In this document: piece by piece, positions 51,313-60,192 of the stretch | How positions within the stretch are numbered: position 1 is the stretch's first letter | Layout: each line of letters opens with the position of its first letter | Assembly (NCBI GenBank): GCA_900550585.1 | Contig: URST01000001.1 | Location: 32,040 to 96,039 of the forward strand | DNA length: 64,000 bases | Direction: 5' to 3' | From: an uncultured Eubacteriales bacterium | GTDB taxonomy: Bacteria > Bacillota > Clostridia > Oscillospirales > Oscillospiraceae | Position numbers and translations under genes: made by a program | Notes under the pieces: model-generated | Told to the model about the DNA's origin: nothing | Database searches by the model: none | What the model saw: only the letters and a program-made list of their open reading frames with translations

Positions 51313-52020
51313 ATTCCCCGGCGGAAAAAGCAGGGGCGGGATATTCCGCGCCCGGCAAGGGATATTTCGCGCCCCGGCGCGACCTGCGTATTTGCCTCCG
51401 GCGGCCCCATTTCTTTCAACAGCGAAAGAAATGGGGGAAAGAACGCCGCCAAAAACCCATGGTTTTTGGATTTCCTTCCACCGCTTGCCGGTGCGTTCTG
51501 ATTTGTCCGAAATGTTGAATCGACGTATTTCTCTGTGCGCTGCCGCTTTTACTCTGAAATACGCCGGTGCGCAGCTCTATCAAATCTGCGCGGCCCGGAG
51601 GGCCGCACCAACACTTGCCGCTGTTGGCGGCAAGTGCGCGATTTGATAATCGCCCAAAACGGTAGGGCCACGCACTCCTGCATTTTGCGTTTTCAGCGGC
51701 AGCGGGGATAGGAGCAGGTCAATGCCACATTTCGGGTGGTTTTCGCCCTGCCGCGTCCGCGTGGGACGCAGCAACAGCAAGGCGCAGTGTACGGGGCGCG
51801 GGCAGATTTTCAAACCGCAGGTTTGAACGGCGTTTTTGCCCACTTTTGCCGCCGAGGGCAAAAGTGGGTCGCGCCGGAGCGCGAAATATCCCTTACCGCT
51901 GCTGAAAGAAATGGGGCCGCCGGCGGCAAAAACGCAGAAGTCCTGAAACCATAGGTTTCAAGCGGTCCTTTGCCGCTGCGGGCAAAAGTGACCCGCGCCG
52001 GGGCACGGACCACCCTCCAC
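51313..52020. repeat. Gene-free block of dispersed palindromic repeats
   Basis: No credible gene lies in these 700 bases. The block is built of short imperfect palindromes: CCCCATTTCTTTC...GAAAGAAATGGGG, AAAACCCATGGTTTT, CACTTTTGCC...GGCAAAAGTG and TGAAACC...GGTTTCA. Positions 51,386-51,474 are identical to 63,912-64,000, and 51,890-52,010 is an inverted diverged copy of about 63,848-63,960. It is a dispersed modular repeat family of this genome; no transposase is present. Confidence 0.8.
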
Positions 52021-52021
52021 C

Positions 52022-52050
52022 TTGCTATTTCCCGCCGCCTGTGCTATAAT
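52022..52050 (+). promoter_or_regulatory. Promoter of deoC
   Basis: TTGCTA and TATAAT are separated by 17 bases; the TATAAT is 40 bases before the deoC ATG. Confidence 0.8.
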
Positions 52051-52090
52051 ACCCCTGTATGACCGCAAAATCCCGAAAGGAGCTTGTTGT

Positions 52091-52753
52091 ATGAACGAAG
52101 AGCTGAAAAATATCCTCAGCCGCGTGGACCACACCCTGCTGAGCCAGACCGCCACATGGGCGGAGATCAAGGCCATCTGCGACGACGGCGTGAAGTACGG
52201 CTGCGCCAGCGTCTGTATCCCCGCCAGCTATGTGAAGCAGGCGGCGGAATACGTCGCCGGGAAAATCGCCGTCTGCACCGTCATCGGCTTCCCCAACGGC
52301 TACGACACCACCGCCGCCAAGTGCTTCGAGGCTGCCGACGCCGTGCAGAACGGCGCGTCCGAGATCGACATGGTCATCAACATCGGCTGGGTCAAGGACG
52401 GCCTGTATGACCGGGTGCTGGACGAGATCAAGGCCGTCAAGGCCGCCTGTGACGGCCGCCTGCTGAAGGTCATCATCGAGACATGCATGCTCACCGATGC
52501 CGAGAAGATCGAGCTGTGCCGCGTGGTGTCCGCGTCCGGCGCGGACTATATCAAGACCTCCACCGGCTTCGGCGGCGGCGGAGCCACCCGTGAGGATGTG
52601 GCGCTGTTCAAGGCACACGTGGCACCCCATGTGAAGATCAAGGCCGCCGGCGGCATCGCCGACCTCAACGACGCCCGGGACTTCATCGCGCTGGGCGCGG
52701 ATCGTCTGGGCACCAGCCGCATCGTCAAGGCCGTCAAGGCCATGGAACAGTAA
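52091..52753 (+). CDS. deoC: Deoxyribose-phosphate aldolase
   Basis: This 220-residue class I aldolase splits 2-deoxyribose-5-phosphate into glyceraldehyde-3-phosphate and acetaldehyde. The Schiff-base lysine is Lys155 ([10 protein letters not shown]), with proton-relay residues in [12 protein letters not shown] 52,091 follows GAAAGGAG. It sits 23 bases before deoD, so the two nucleoside-breakdown steps are in one operon, next to nucleoside uptake genes. Confidence 0.96.
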   Translation: MNEELKNILSRVDHTLLSQTATWAEIKAICDDGVKYGCASVCIPASYVKQAAEYVAGKIAVCTVIGFPNGYDTTAAKCFEAADAVQNGASEIDMVINIGWVKDGLYDRVLDEIKAVKAACDGRLLKVIIETCMLTDAEKIELCRVVSASGADYIKTSTGFGGGGATREDVALFKAHVAPHVKIKAAGGIADLNDARDFIALGADRLGTSRIVKAVKAMEQ

Positions 52754-52776
52754 TTTATATAAGGAGGAACCATCAC

Positions 52777-53493
52777 ATGCCTACTCCCCACAATAACGCC
52801 GCCAAGGGCGACTTTGCCAAAACCGTTCTCATGCCCGGCGACCCCCTGCGCGCCAAATTCATCGCCGAGACGTTCCTCACCGAGCCCAAGCTGGTCAATA
52901 ACGTCCGGGGCGTCCAGGGCTACACCGGCACCTACAAGGGCGTGCCCGTCTCCGTCATGGCCAGCGGCATGGGCATCCCCTCCATCGGCATTTATTCCTA
53001 TGAGCTGTACACCCAGTACGACGTGGAGAATATCATCCGCGTCGGCTCCGCCGGCGCCATGCGCGCCGATCTGGAGCTGGGCAGCGTGGTGGCCGGTCAG
53101 GGCGCCTGCACCAATTCCAGCTTTGCCGACCAGTACGAGCTGGGCGGCGCTTACGCCCCCATCTGCGACTTCGACCTGCTGATGGCTGCCGTGGAGAGCG
53201 CGAAGGAGCTGGGCGTGAAGATGCCCGTGGGCAACCTCTACTCCTCCGACACGTTCTATGACGCCGCCGGCCGCAACATGCGCTATGCCAAGATGGGCGT
53301 CATGGCCGTGGAGATGGAGGCCGCCGGCCTGTACTGCACCGCCGCCTATACCAGCAAGCGCGCGCTGGCCATCTGCTCCATCTCCGACAACCTCATCACC
53401 GGCGAGGAGCTGTCCGCCGACGACCGCCAGACCACGTTCACCAACATGATGAAGATCGCCCTGGAGATCGCGGTAAAAATGGCCGCGAAATAA
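52777..53493 (+). CDS. deoD: Purine nucleoside phosphorylase, DeoD type
   Basis: This 238-residue hexameric-type phosphorylase has TVLMPGDPLRAKFIAETFL at the phosphate site, RVGSAGAM, and MEMEAAGLY, which binds the ribose. It releases purine bases from (deoxy)nucleosides, giving (deoxy)ribose-1-phosphate. GGAGG precedes the ATG. It works with deoC and the transporter genes downstream in nucleoside salvage. Confidence 0.95.
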   Translation: MPTPHNNAAKGDFAKTVLMPGDPLRAKFIAETFLTEPKLVNNVRGVQGYTGTYKGVPVSVMASGMGIPSIGIYSYELYTQYDVENIIRVGSAGAMRADLELGSVVAGQGACTNSSFADQYELGGAYAPICDFDLLMAAVESAKELGVKMPVGNLYSSDTFYDAAGRNMRYAKMGVMAVEMEAAGLYCTAAYTSKRALAICSISDNLITGEELSADDRQTTFTNMMKIALEIAVKMAAK

Positions 53494-53576
53494 GCACATT
53501 TGCGCATATCGCACAAACAGTTTGTTAATAATTTCCAAAATTTGTTGAAAACGCCTCCAAAAAGTGCGAATTTTGC

Positions 53577-53605
53577 TTGCCAACGGCAAACGAATCTGCT
53601 ATAAT
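53577..53605 (+). promoter_or_regulatory. Promoter of the BMP lipoprotein gene
   Basis: TTGCCA and TATAAT lie 17 bases apart, about 100 bases before the ATG. The long GC-rich leader between could be regulatory, but I could not match it to a known riboswitch. Confidence 0.8.
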
Positions 53606-53705
53606 GCACGATGCGCACGGAAGGGCGTATGTCCCTGCGTCCGCGGAAACGGTTTTCCCGCCATTGGCGTGAAAATAAAAAATTTAGGAAGGTAGATTCA
53701 GAATT

Positions 53706-54905
53706 ATGAAGAAGTTTCTTGCTCTGATGCTGGCTCTGGTCATGGCTCTGGCTCTGGTCGCTTGCGGCCAGCAGAAGCAGCCCGACGTGCAGGAGCCGGC
53801 CGACACCGGTGACAACACTGAGGTCACCTACAAGGTCGCTATGATCACCGACTACGGCGACATCACCGACCAGTCCTTCAACCAGACCACCTACGAGGCC
53901 TGCAAGGCTTTCGCGGAGGCCAACGGTGTGGACTTCCAGTACTTCAAGCCCGCCGGCGATAACACCGCCGACCGTGTGGCCATGATCGAGAGCGCTATCG
54001 ACCAGGGCTACAACGTCATCGTGATGCCCGGCTACGCCTTCGGCGCCGCCATCGCGGAGACCGCCCCCAACTTCTCCGATGTCAAGTTCATCGCGCTGGA
54101 CGTGTCCGCCGGTGACCTGGGCGAGGGCTTTGTGGTTCCCGCCAACCTGTACTGCGCTGTGTATCAGGAAGAGCTGTGCGGCTACATGGCCGGCTACGCT
54201 GCTGTGAAGCTGGGCTACAAGAACCTGGGCTTCCTGGGCGGCATGGCTGTCCCCGCTGTCCAGCGCTACGGCTACGGCTTCGTGCAGGGCGTTGATGCCG
54301 CTGCCGCCGAGCTGGAGCTGACCGATGTCAAGCTGAACTATGCTTACGGCAACCAGTTCTTCGGTGATGCCGACATCACTGCCGCTATGGATACCTGGTA
54401 TGCCGGCGGCACTGAGGTCGTGTTCGCCTGCGGCGGCGGTATCTACACCTCCGCTGTTGACGCCGCCAAGAAGGTCGAGGGCGCCAAGGTCATCGGTGTT
54501 GACGTTGACCAGGCCGGTGTCATTGCCAACTACGCCGCCGGCGAGGGCGCTGATGCCGCCACCGTCGAGGGCTACAAGGCTCTGACCGTCACCTCCGCCA
54601 TGAAGGGCCTGTATCCCGCCACCTATGACACCCTGACCGATGTCATCGTCAATGGCAACTGGGAGAAGTACTCCGCCAAGATCGACACGCTGGGCCTGGT
54701 GTCCGCTGACGATCCCGCTGCCAACTACGTCCAGATCCCCATGGAGTCCACCCAGTGGGCTGATGGTGCGTTCACCCAGGACGACTACAAGGCTCTGGTG
54801 AAGGCCATGTTCGACGGCACCCTGACCGTCAGCAACGACATCACCAAGGCTGCCTCCGACTTCGCCACCGTCATCACGGTGGAGGATCTGGGCAACATCA
54901 AGTAA
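53706..54905 (+). CDS. BMP/PnrA-type nucleoside-binding lipoprotein
   Basis: This 399-residue lipoprotein has a signal peptide and lipobox (LALVMALALVAC, Cys at about residue 20). The BMP family fold follows, with MITDYGDITDQSFNQTTYEA near residue 42 and FLGGMAVPAVQRYGYGFVQG near 180. BMP proteins bind nucleosides for the importer encoded next. AGGAAGG precedes the ATG. A strong terminator follows, so the binding protein can be made in excess over ATPase and permeases. Confidence 0.92.
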   Translation: MKKFLALMLALVMALALVACGQQKQPDVQEPADTGDNTEVTYKVAMITDYGDITDQSFNQTTYEACKAFAEANGVDFQYFKPAGDNTADRVAMIESAIDQGYNVIVMPGYAFGAAIAETAPNFSDVKFIALDVSAGDLGEGFVVPANLYCAVYQEELCGYMAGYAAVKLGYKNLGFLGGMAVPAVQRYGYGFVQGVDAAAAELELTDVKLNYAYGNQFFGDADITAAMDTWYAGGTEVVFACGGGIYTSAVDAAKKVEGAKVIGVDVDQAGVIANYAAGEGADAATVEGYKALTVTSAMKGLYPATYDTLTDVIVNGNWEKYSAKIDTLGLVSADDPAANYVQIPMESTQWADGAFTQDDYKALVKAMFDGTLTVSNDITKAASDFATVITVEDLGNIK

Positions 54906-54922
54906 GCCTGTACTTACCGTAA

Positions 54923-54957
54923 AAAACAGAGGCTGCATCCGCAGCCTCTGTTTTTTT
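54923..54957 (+). terminator. Terminator after the BMP lipoprotein gene
   Basis: AACAGAGGCTGC pairs with GCAGCCTCTGTT around ATCC, with seven Ts. Confidence 0.92.
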
Positions 54958-55011
54958 GCGCGTTTTCCAGCAATTGCCGTTACCGGTATCATCAATTTCT
55001 CCGAAAAAACT

Positions 55012-55040
55012 TTGCTTTATGCCGGGAAGTATAGTATACT
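55012..55040 (+). promoter_or_regulatory. Promoter of the nucleoside importer operon
   Basis: TTGCTT and TATACT are separated by 17 bases, 74 bases before the TTG start of the ATPase gene. Confidence 0.75.
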
Positions 55041-55113
55041 AGATATATTCATGGTTTCCGTCCCCGCACACAGCGCAAGCGGCGGGCCATAAAACGGAAG
55101 GGAGGGCGAAAAC

Positions 55114-56652
55114 TTGGATACACCGTATGCCATCGAAATGCTGCACATCACAAAACGGTTTCCCGGTATCATCGCCAATGACGACATCACCTTACAGGTG
55201 AAAAAGGGAGAGATCCACGCCCTGCTGGGCGAAAACGGCGCCGGCAAGTCCACGCTGATGAGCGTGCTGTTTGGCCTGTACCAGCCCGAGGAGGGCATCA
55301 TCAAAAAGGACGGCGTGGAGGTGTCCATCAAAGACCCCAACGACGCCAATGCACTGGGCATCGGCATGGTCCACCAGCACTTCAAGCTGGTGGAGTGCTT
55401 CACTGTGCTGGACAACATCATCATGGGCGTGGAGCCCACGAAGCACGGCTTCCTCCAGAAGAAGGAGGCCCGCCAGCGGGTGCTGGCTCTCAGCGAGAAA
55501 TACGGCCTGAAGGTGGACCCGGACGCGCTGATCGAGGACATCACCGTGGGCATGCAGCAGCGTACCGAGATCCTGAAGATGCTGTACCGCGAAAACGAGA
55601 TCCTCATTTTCGACGAGCCTACCGCCGTGCTGACGCCCCAGGAGATCGACGAGCTGATGGAGATCATGCGCAATCTGGCGGCGGAGGGCAAGTCCATTCT
55701 GTTCATCTCCCACAAGCTCAACGAGATCATGGCCGTGGCCGACCGCTGCACCGTGCTGCGCAAGGGCAAGTATGTGGGCACCGTGGAGACGAAGGACACC
55801 TCCATGGAGCAGCTGTCCGCCATGATGGTGGGCCGCAATGTCAATTTCCATGTGGAGAAGAAACCCTGCACCCCCGGCGACGTGGTGCTGGACGTGGAGC
55901 ACATGACCGTGGCCAGCAAGATACATAAAAACAACGCCGTCCGCGACGTGAGCCTGAAGGTGCGCCGGGGCGAGATCGTGTGCCTGGCCGGCATCGACGG
56001 CAACGGCCAGACGGAGTTCGTCTACGGCCTCACCGGTCTGGAGCCGCTGGTCTCCGGCAAGATATCCCTCTGCGGCAAGGACATCACCCACGCCTCCATC
56101 CGCAAGCGCAATACCATGGGCATGTCCCACATCCCCGAGGACCGCCACAAGCACGGTCTGGTGCTGGACTACTCACTGGAGGACAATCTGGTGCTCCAGC
56201 GGTACTTCGAGCCGGAGTTCACCGACAAGGCCGGCTTCCTCCGCCGGGACAATATCCGCAAATACGCGGAAAAGCTCATCGAGCAGTACGATGTCCGCAG
56301 CGGACAGGGCCCCGTCACTGCGGCCCGCAGCATGTCCGGCGGCAACCAGCAGAAGGCCATCGTGGCCCGTGAGATCGACCGCGATCCCGAGCTGCTGGTG
56401 GCGGTGCAGCCCACCCGCGGTCTGGACGTGGGCGCCATCGAGTATATCCACAAGCAGCTGGTGGCCGAGCGGGACAAGGGCAAGGCCGTCCTGCTGGTAT
56501 CGCTGGAGCTGGACGAGGTCATGGACGTGCCCGACCGCATCCTTGTCATGTACGAGGGCGAGATCGTGGGCGAGCTTGACCCCAAGAAGACCACCCAGGA
56601 GGAGCTGGGCCTGTACATGGCCGGCGCCAAGAGAGACGAGGTGACGGCATGA
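55114..56652 (+). CDS. Nucleoside ABC importer ATPase (double-domain)
   Basis: This 512-residue protein has two ATPase halves. The first has Walker A GENGAGKST near residue 38 and Walker B LIFDEPTAVLTP near 165. The second lacks a full Walker A (GIDGNGQTEFVYGL near 295), as is usual in this sugar/nucleoside importer class, but has the signature MSGGNQQKAIVAREI near 405. Start is TTG 55,114 after GGGAGGGCG. It overlaps the first permease gene by 4 bases. Confidence 0.92.
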   Translation: MDTPYAIEMLHITKRFPGIIANDDITLQVKKGEIHALLGENGAGKSTLMSVLFGLYQPEEGIIKKDGVEVSIKDPNDANALGIGMVHQHFKLVECFTVLDNIIMGVEPTKHGFLQKKEARQRVLALSEKYGLKVDPDALIEDITVGMQQRTEILKMLYRENEILIFDEPTAVLTPQEIDELMEIMRNLAAEGKSILFISHKLNEIMAVADRCTVLRKGKYVGTVETKDTSMEQLSAMMVGRNVNFHVEKKPCTPGDVVLDVEHMTVASKIHKNNAVRDVSLKVRRGEIVCLAGIDGNGQTEFVYGLTGLEPLVSGKISLCGKDITHASIRKRNTMGMSHIPEDRHKHGLVLDYSLEDNLVLQRYFEPEFTDKAGFLRRDNIRKYAEKLIEQYDVRSGQGPVTAARSMSGGNQQKAIVAREIDRDPELLVAVQPTRGLDVGAIEYIHKQLVAERDKGKAVLLVSLELDEVMDVPDRILVMYEGEIVGELDPKKTTQEELGLYMAGAKRDEVTA

Positions 56653-57812
56653 AAAAGAATCTCCTGAAAAACAGCGGCGTCCAGTCCCTGCTGGCCTCTC
56701 TGGTGTGCGTGGTGCTGGGCATGCTCATCGGCTACATCGTGCTGCTGTTCATCAATCCCAACGGCGCCGGCGAGGCCATCGCCACCGTCATGAAGAACTT
56801 CCTGACGTACAGCCGCTCCGACACCCAGCTGAAGTACCTGGGCAACACGCTGGTCAAGACCGCGCCGCTGCTGATGTGCGCGCTGGCCATCCTGTTCGCC
56901 TACAAGGTGGGCCTGTTCAACATTGGCGCCGCCGGCCAGTACTGCGCCGGCGTGGCCCTGAGCCTGTACGCCGCGCTGGCGTGGGGCTGGAGCTGGCTGC
57001 CCTGCATGCTGCTGGCCATGGTGGGCGGCGCCCTGCTGGGTGCTGTCTCCGGCCTGCTGAAGTCCTACTGCAACGTCAACGAGGTCATTTCCGGCATCAT
57101 GCTGAACTGGATCGTCCTCTACCTGACCAATATGCTCCTGACCAACGTCAAGGAGGTGGCCAGCCCCTACACCGTGGTGCTGGCGGACACCAACCCCCGC
57201 GCCATCCTGCCCTCTCTGGGCCTGGGCGCGCTGTTCAACGACAACAAGTATGTGGGTCTTGCGCTGCCGCTGTCGGTGGTCATCGCCATCCTTGTCTGGG
57301 TGGTGCTGGAAAAGACCCGCTTCGGCTACGAGCTGCGGGCCACCGGCAACAACAAGAACGCCGCCAAGTACTGCGGCATGGCGGAAAAGCGCAACATCAT
57401 CCTGACGCTGGCCATCTCCGGCGCGCTGGCGGCGCTGGGCGCCTCCATGTTCTACCTCACCGGCTATGAGCAGTGGCAGTGCACCTCCTCCTCCGTGCCC
57501 GGCATGGGCTTCAGCGGCATCGCCGCCGCGTTCCTGGGCGGCCTGCACCCCATCGGCACCATCCTGGCCTCCTTCTTCATCCAGCACATCACCGCCGGCG
57601 GCGCGTATGTGGATAAGACCATGTACTGCGCACAGATCTCCGACCTCATCGCCGCCGTCATCATCTACCTGTGCGGCTTCGTGCTGTTTATGAAGTACGC
57701 CATGAACAGCGCCATCGCCCGCCGCGAGGAAAAGGCCATCCAGAAGGCAAAGGCGGCGGAACAGGCCGCATCGCAAACGGACGCATCTGCGGAGAAGGGA
57801 GGCGATCAGTAA
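56649..57812 (+). CDS. Nucleoside ABC importer permease 1
   Basis: This 387-residue permease of about ten helices belongs to the BPD-2/branched-chain class. It has INPNGAGEAIATVMKNF near residue 36, KVGLFNIGAAGQYCAGVAL near 90, and an EAA-like loop FGYELRATGNNKNAAKYCGM near 225. The C-terminal 30 residues are charged and coiled-coil-like. It overlaps the ATPase gene by 4 bases and the second permease gene by 1 base. Confidence 0.92.
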   Translation: MKKNLLKNSGVQSLLASLVCVVLGMLIGYIVLLFINPNGAGEAIATVMKNFLTYSRSDTQLKYLGNTLVKTAPLLMCALAILFAYKVGLFNIGAAGQYCAGVALSLYAALAWGWSWLPCMLLAMVGGALLGAVSGLLKSYCNVNEVISGIMLNWIVLYLTNMLLTNVKEVASPYTVVLADTNPRAILPSLGLGALFNDNKYVGLALPLSVVIAILVWVVLEKTRFGYELRATGNNKNAAKYCGMAEKRNIILTLAISGALAALGASMFYLTGYEQWQCTSSSVPGMGFSGIAAAFLGGLHPIGTILASFFIQHITAGGAYVDKTMYCAQISDLIAAVIIYLCGFVLFMKYAMNSAIARREEKAIQKAKAAEQAASQTDASAEKGGDQ

Positions 57813-58753
57813 TGGTACTGCTGCTGCAATATACGCTGATCTTCGCCTCCGTGCTGATCCTGGTGGCACTGGGCGGCTGCTTCTCCGAGCATTCCGGCGT
57901 CATCAACCTGGGTCTGGAGGGCGTCATGATCATGGGCGCGCTGGGCGGCGCGCTGGCCATGCGCTACATGCCCGCCAACTCCTCCGCCTTTGTGATGATC
58001 GTGGTGGTGCTGCTGGCCGCCGCGCTGCTGGGCACCGTCTATTCCAGCCTGCTGGCCGTGGCCTGCATCAACTTCAAGGCGGACCAGACCATCGTGGGCA
58101 CGGCCCTGAACATGCTGGGCACCGCCGGCGCCACCGTCATCGTCAAGGCCATCAACACCGCTGCCAACCCCGATGACGTGTCCTCCATCATCCAGTACGC
58201 CGGCGCCAAGAAGGCGTTTGTGGTGAACATCGGCTCCTTCGAGTTCAGCTGGTTCATGCTGGTGACGCTGCTGCTGCTGATCGGTGCCTATGTGGTGCTG
58301 TACAAGACCCGCTTCGGTCTGCGCCTCATGGCCTGCGGCGAGCATCCCCAGGCGGCGGACTCCGTGGGCATCAACGTCTATAAGATGCGCTGGGCCGGCG
58401 TCCTGATCTCCGGTATGCTGGGCGGTCTGGGCGGCATCGTGTTCATCACCGCCGGCGTGTCCGAGTGGCGGTTCGAATACGGCGTGGCCGGCTTCGGCTT
58501 CCTGGCGCTGGCCGTTATGATCTTCGGCCAGTGGAAGCCCACCCGCATCGCGCTGGCGGCCCTGCTGTTCGGCCTGTTCCGTGCGCTGTCCAATGTGTAC
58601 GCCGGTTTCGACTTCCTGAAGGCCATGAACATCCCCGGCCCAGTGTACAACATGATGCCCTACATCATCTCGCTGGTGGTGCTGGCCTTCACCTCCAAGA
58701 AGTCCCGCGCCCCCAAGGCCGAGGGCATCCCCTACGACAAGGGCCAGCGCTGA
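57812..58753 (+). CDS. Nucleoside ABC importer permease 2
   Basis: This 313-residue permease of about nine helices has SGVINLGLEGVMIMGALGG near residue 27 and the loop FGLRLMACGEHPQAADSVGI near 170. It pairs with permease 1. ATG 57,812 shares its A with the previous TAA and follows GGGAGGCGATC; the frame is open from 57,671 but that part is the permease-1 shadow. A terminator follows. Confidence 0.92.
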   Translation: MVLLLQYTLIFASVLILVALGGCFSEHSGVINLGLEGVMIMGALGGALAMRYMPANSSAFVMIVVVLLAAALLGTVYSSLLAVACINFKADQTIVGTALNMLGTAGATVIVKAINTAANPDDVSSIIQYAGAKKAFVVNIGSFEFSWFMLVTLLLLIGAYVVLYKTRFGLRLMACGEHPQAADSVGINVYKMRWAGVLISGMLGGLGGIVFITAGVSEWRFEYGVAGFGFLALAVMIFGQWKPTRIALAALLFGLFRALSNVYAGFDFLKAMNIPGPVYNMMPYIISLVVLAFTSKKSRAPKAEGIPYDKGQR

Positions 58754-58772
58754 CCCCTGTCCCATCCCCGAC

Positions 58773-58812
58773 AAAAAAACACCCCGTACCGCATGGTACG
58801 GGGTGTTTTTTT
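58773..58812. terminator. Bidirectional terminator between permease 2 and ylbJ
   Basis: AACACCCCGTACC pairs with GGTACGGGGTGTT around GCAT, with A7 and T7 tracts flanking, so it works for both convergent genes. Confidence 0.93.
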
Positions 58813-58813
58813 G

Positions 58814-59779
58814 TCACAGCACCCAGCGCCACACCGCCGCCGCCATCGCCGCCGACAGGAGGGCCTGCGCCGCCTTGGCCGGCAGATACCACCGCAGGGA
58901 CACGCCGGAGCCGCCCAGCACCGCCGCCGTCTGGCAGTGGACGCTGAGCCCGCCCCAGCCCAGCAGCGCCGCCGCCGAGATGAACCCGGCCCGGTCCGCC
59001 GTCAGCCGCAGGATGCCGTTGGTCAGCTCCACGAACCCCGCTGCCATCGGCGGCAGCGTGCCGAGGAAGCTCTCCGCCAGACGCAGCATCACCAGAAAGA
59101 AAATGACGAAGCCGCACACCCCGGCCATGGCCGTCACGCCGCCCTGCACCGCGCCGATGAACGCGGCGGCAGGGGAGGGGGACGGCCTTCTGCGCCCCGC
59201 CGCCGGAGAATTGCATGATGTACCGGAAACCTGAACGAAACAGGAAGTTTCTGGCTTCATGATGCACTTCCTGATGAAGCAGAAAAACAGCCCCACCGCC
59301 GTGGCCGCCGCCGCGTGGATAAGATAGAGCCACATGCCGGCGCGGGCGCTCTGAAACACGCCGCTGCCCGCGATGCCCAGAATGAACGCAGGCCCGGCGT
59401 TGTTGCAGAACGTCAGCAGCAGCGCCCCGTCCTCCGGGGCGAGCAGCCCCTGCCGCACAAGGCTTTCCGTGGTTTTTGCGCCCACGGGATACCCGCCGAT
59501 GAGCCCCAGCAGAAAGGCGGAGGCCCCGGCGCCGCCCATGCCGAACAGCCTGCGGAACAGCGGCCCGGCGGCCCGCCCCAGCACCTCCGCCGCGCCCAGC
59601 GACACCAGCAGCTGCGACGCCGCGAAAAAAGGGAACAGCGCCGGTATGACGGAGGCGAGGCAGAGGGATATCCCATCCCGTACCCCTTGCGCCGCAACGC
59701 TTTCACGGAACAGGAGCAGCAGCGCCAGCACCCCGGAGAGGGCGGCGGCCAGCGCTAAGAACCATTTTTTCAAATCCAT
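58814..59779 (-). CDS. ylbJ: Sporulation membrane protein YlbJ-like
   Basis: This 321-residue protein has eight or more helices with the nucleoside-gate-like pattern (SLCLASVIPALFPFFAASQLLV near residue 43; LIGGYPVGAKTTESLVRQG near 105). It matches YlbJ, needed for spore cortex formation in Bacillus. The frame is open to 59,902, but the Met at 59,779 starts the first helix and follows AAGGTGA. It is divergent from the spore gene yqfC, suggesting a shared sporulation context. Confidence 0.83.
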   Translation of the reverse strand: MDLKKWFLALAAALSGVLALLLLFRESVAAQGVRDGISLCLASVIPALFPFFAASQLLVSLGAAEVLGRAAGPLFRRLFGMGGAGASAFLLGLIGGYPVGAKTTESLVRQGLLAPEDGALLLTFCNNAGPAFILGIAGSGVFQSARAGMWLYLIHAAAATAVGLFFCFIRKCIMKPETSCFVQVSGTSCNSPAAGRRRPSPSPAAAFIGAVQGGVTAMAGVCGFVIFFLVMLRLAESFLGTLPPMAAGFVELTNGILRLTADRAGFISAAALLGWGGLSVHCQTAAVLGGSGVSLRWYLPAKAAQALLSAAMAAAVWRWVL

Positions 59780-59895
59780 CACCGCTGTCACCTTATGCGT
59801 TTTTCCCCGCCGGATATGCCCGCGGACAGGCAACTTTTCCGCCGGGCGCGCATACGCTTTTCTCACCCACGGAACAGGCAACGGAGGTGGAGAAC

Positions 59896-60183
59896 GTGGC
59901 AAAGCTTTCCAAAAAACTGTCGCAGGCCAGCCAGCGGGCCATGGACCGGCTGGATCTGCCGGTGAATCTGGCGGCCGGCGTGGCCCGGATGGAGCTGCTG
60001 GGCAACCGCTCCTTTTATATCGACCGGCACCGGGGCGTGCTGTCTTACAGCACCGAGGCGGTGGACATCAACGCCGGGACGGTGGTGGTGCGGGTGCAGG
60101 GACAGGGGCTGGAGCTGGCGGTGATGACTGACGAGGAGCTGCGCATCAACGGCGTGATCTGCCGGGTGGAGCTGGTGGAGTAA
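59896..60183 (+). CDS. yqfC: Sporulation protein YqfC
   Basis: This 95-residue protein begins (V)AKLSKKLSQASQRAMDRL and contains MELLGNRSFYIDRHRGVLSY, the YqfC pattern. The real start is probably GTG 59,896, eight bases after GGAGG (59,883-59,887); the GTG at 59,887 overlaps that ribosome site. In spore formers YqfC is made in the mother cell under sigma E. It is followed 9 bases later by yqfD. Confidence 0.9.
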   Translation: MAKLSKKLSQASQRAMDRLDLPVNLAAGVARMELLGNRSFYIDRHRGVLSYSTEAVDINAGTVVVRVQGQGLELAVMTDEELRINGVICRVELVE

Positions 60184-60192
60184 GGAGCGGCC

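Noticed and set aside
53346..54995. A 549-residue - strand frame opposite the BMP lipoprotein gene
   Set aside because: It crosses the BMP promoter, terminator and end of deoD; no domain or ribosome site supports it.
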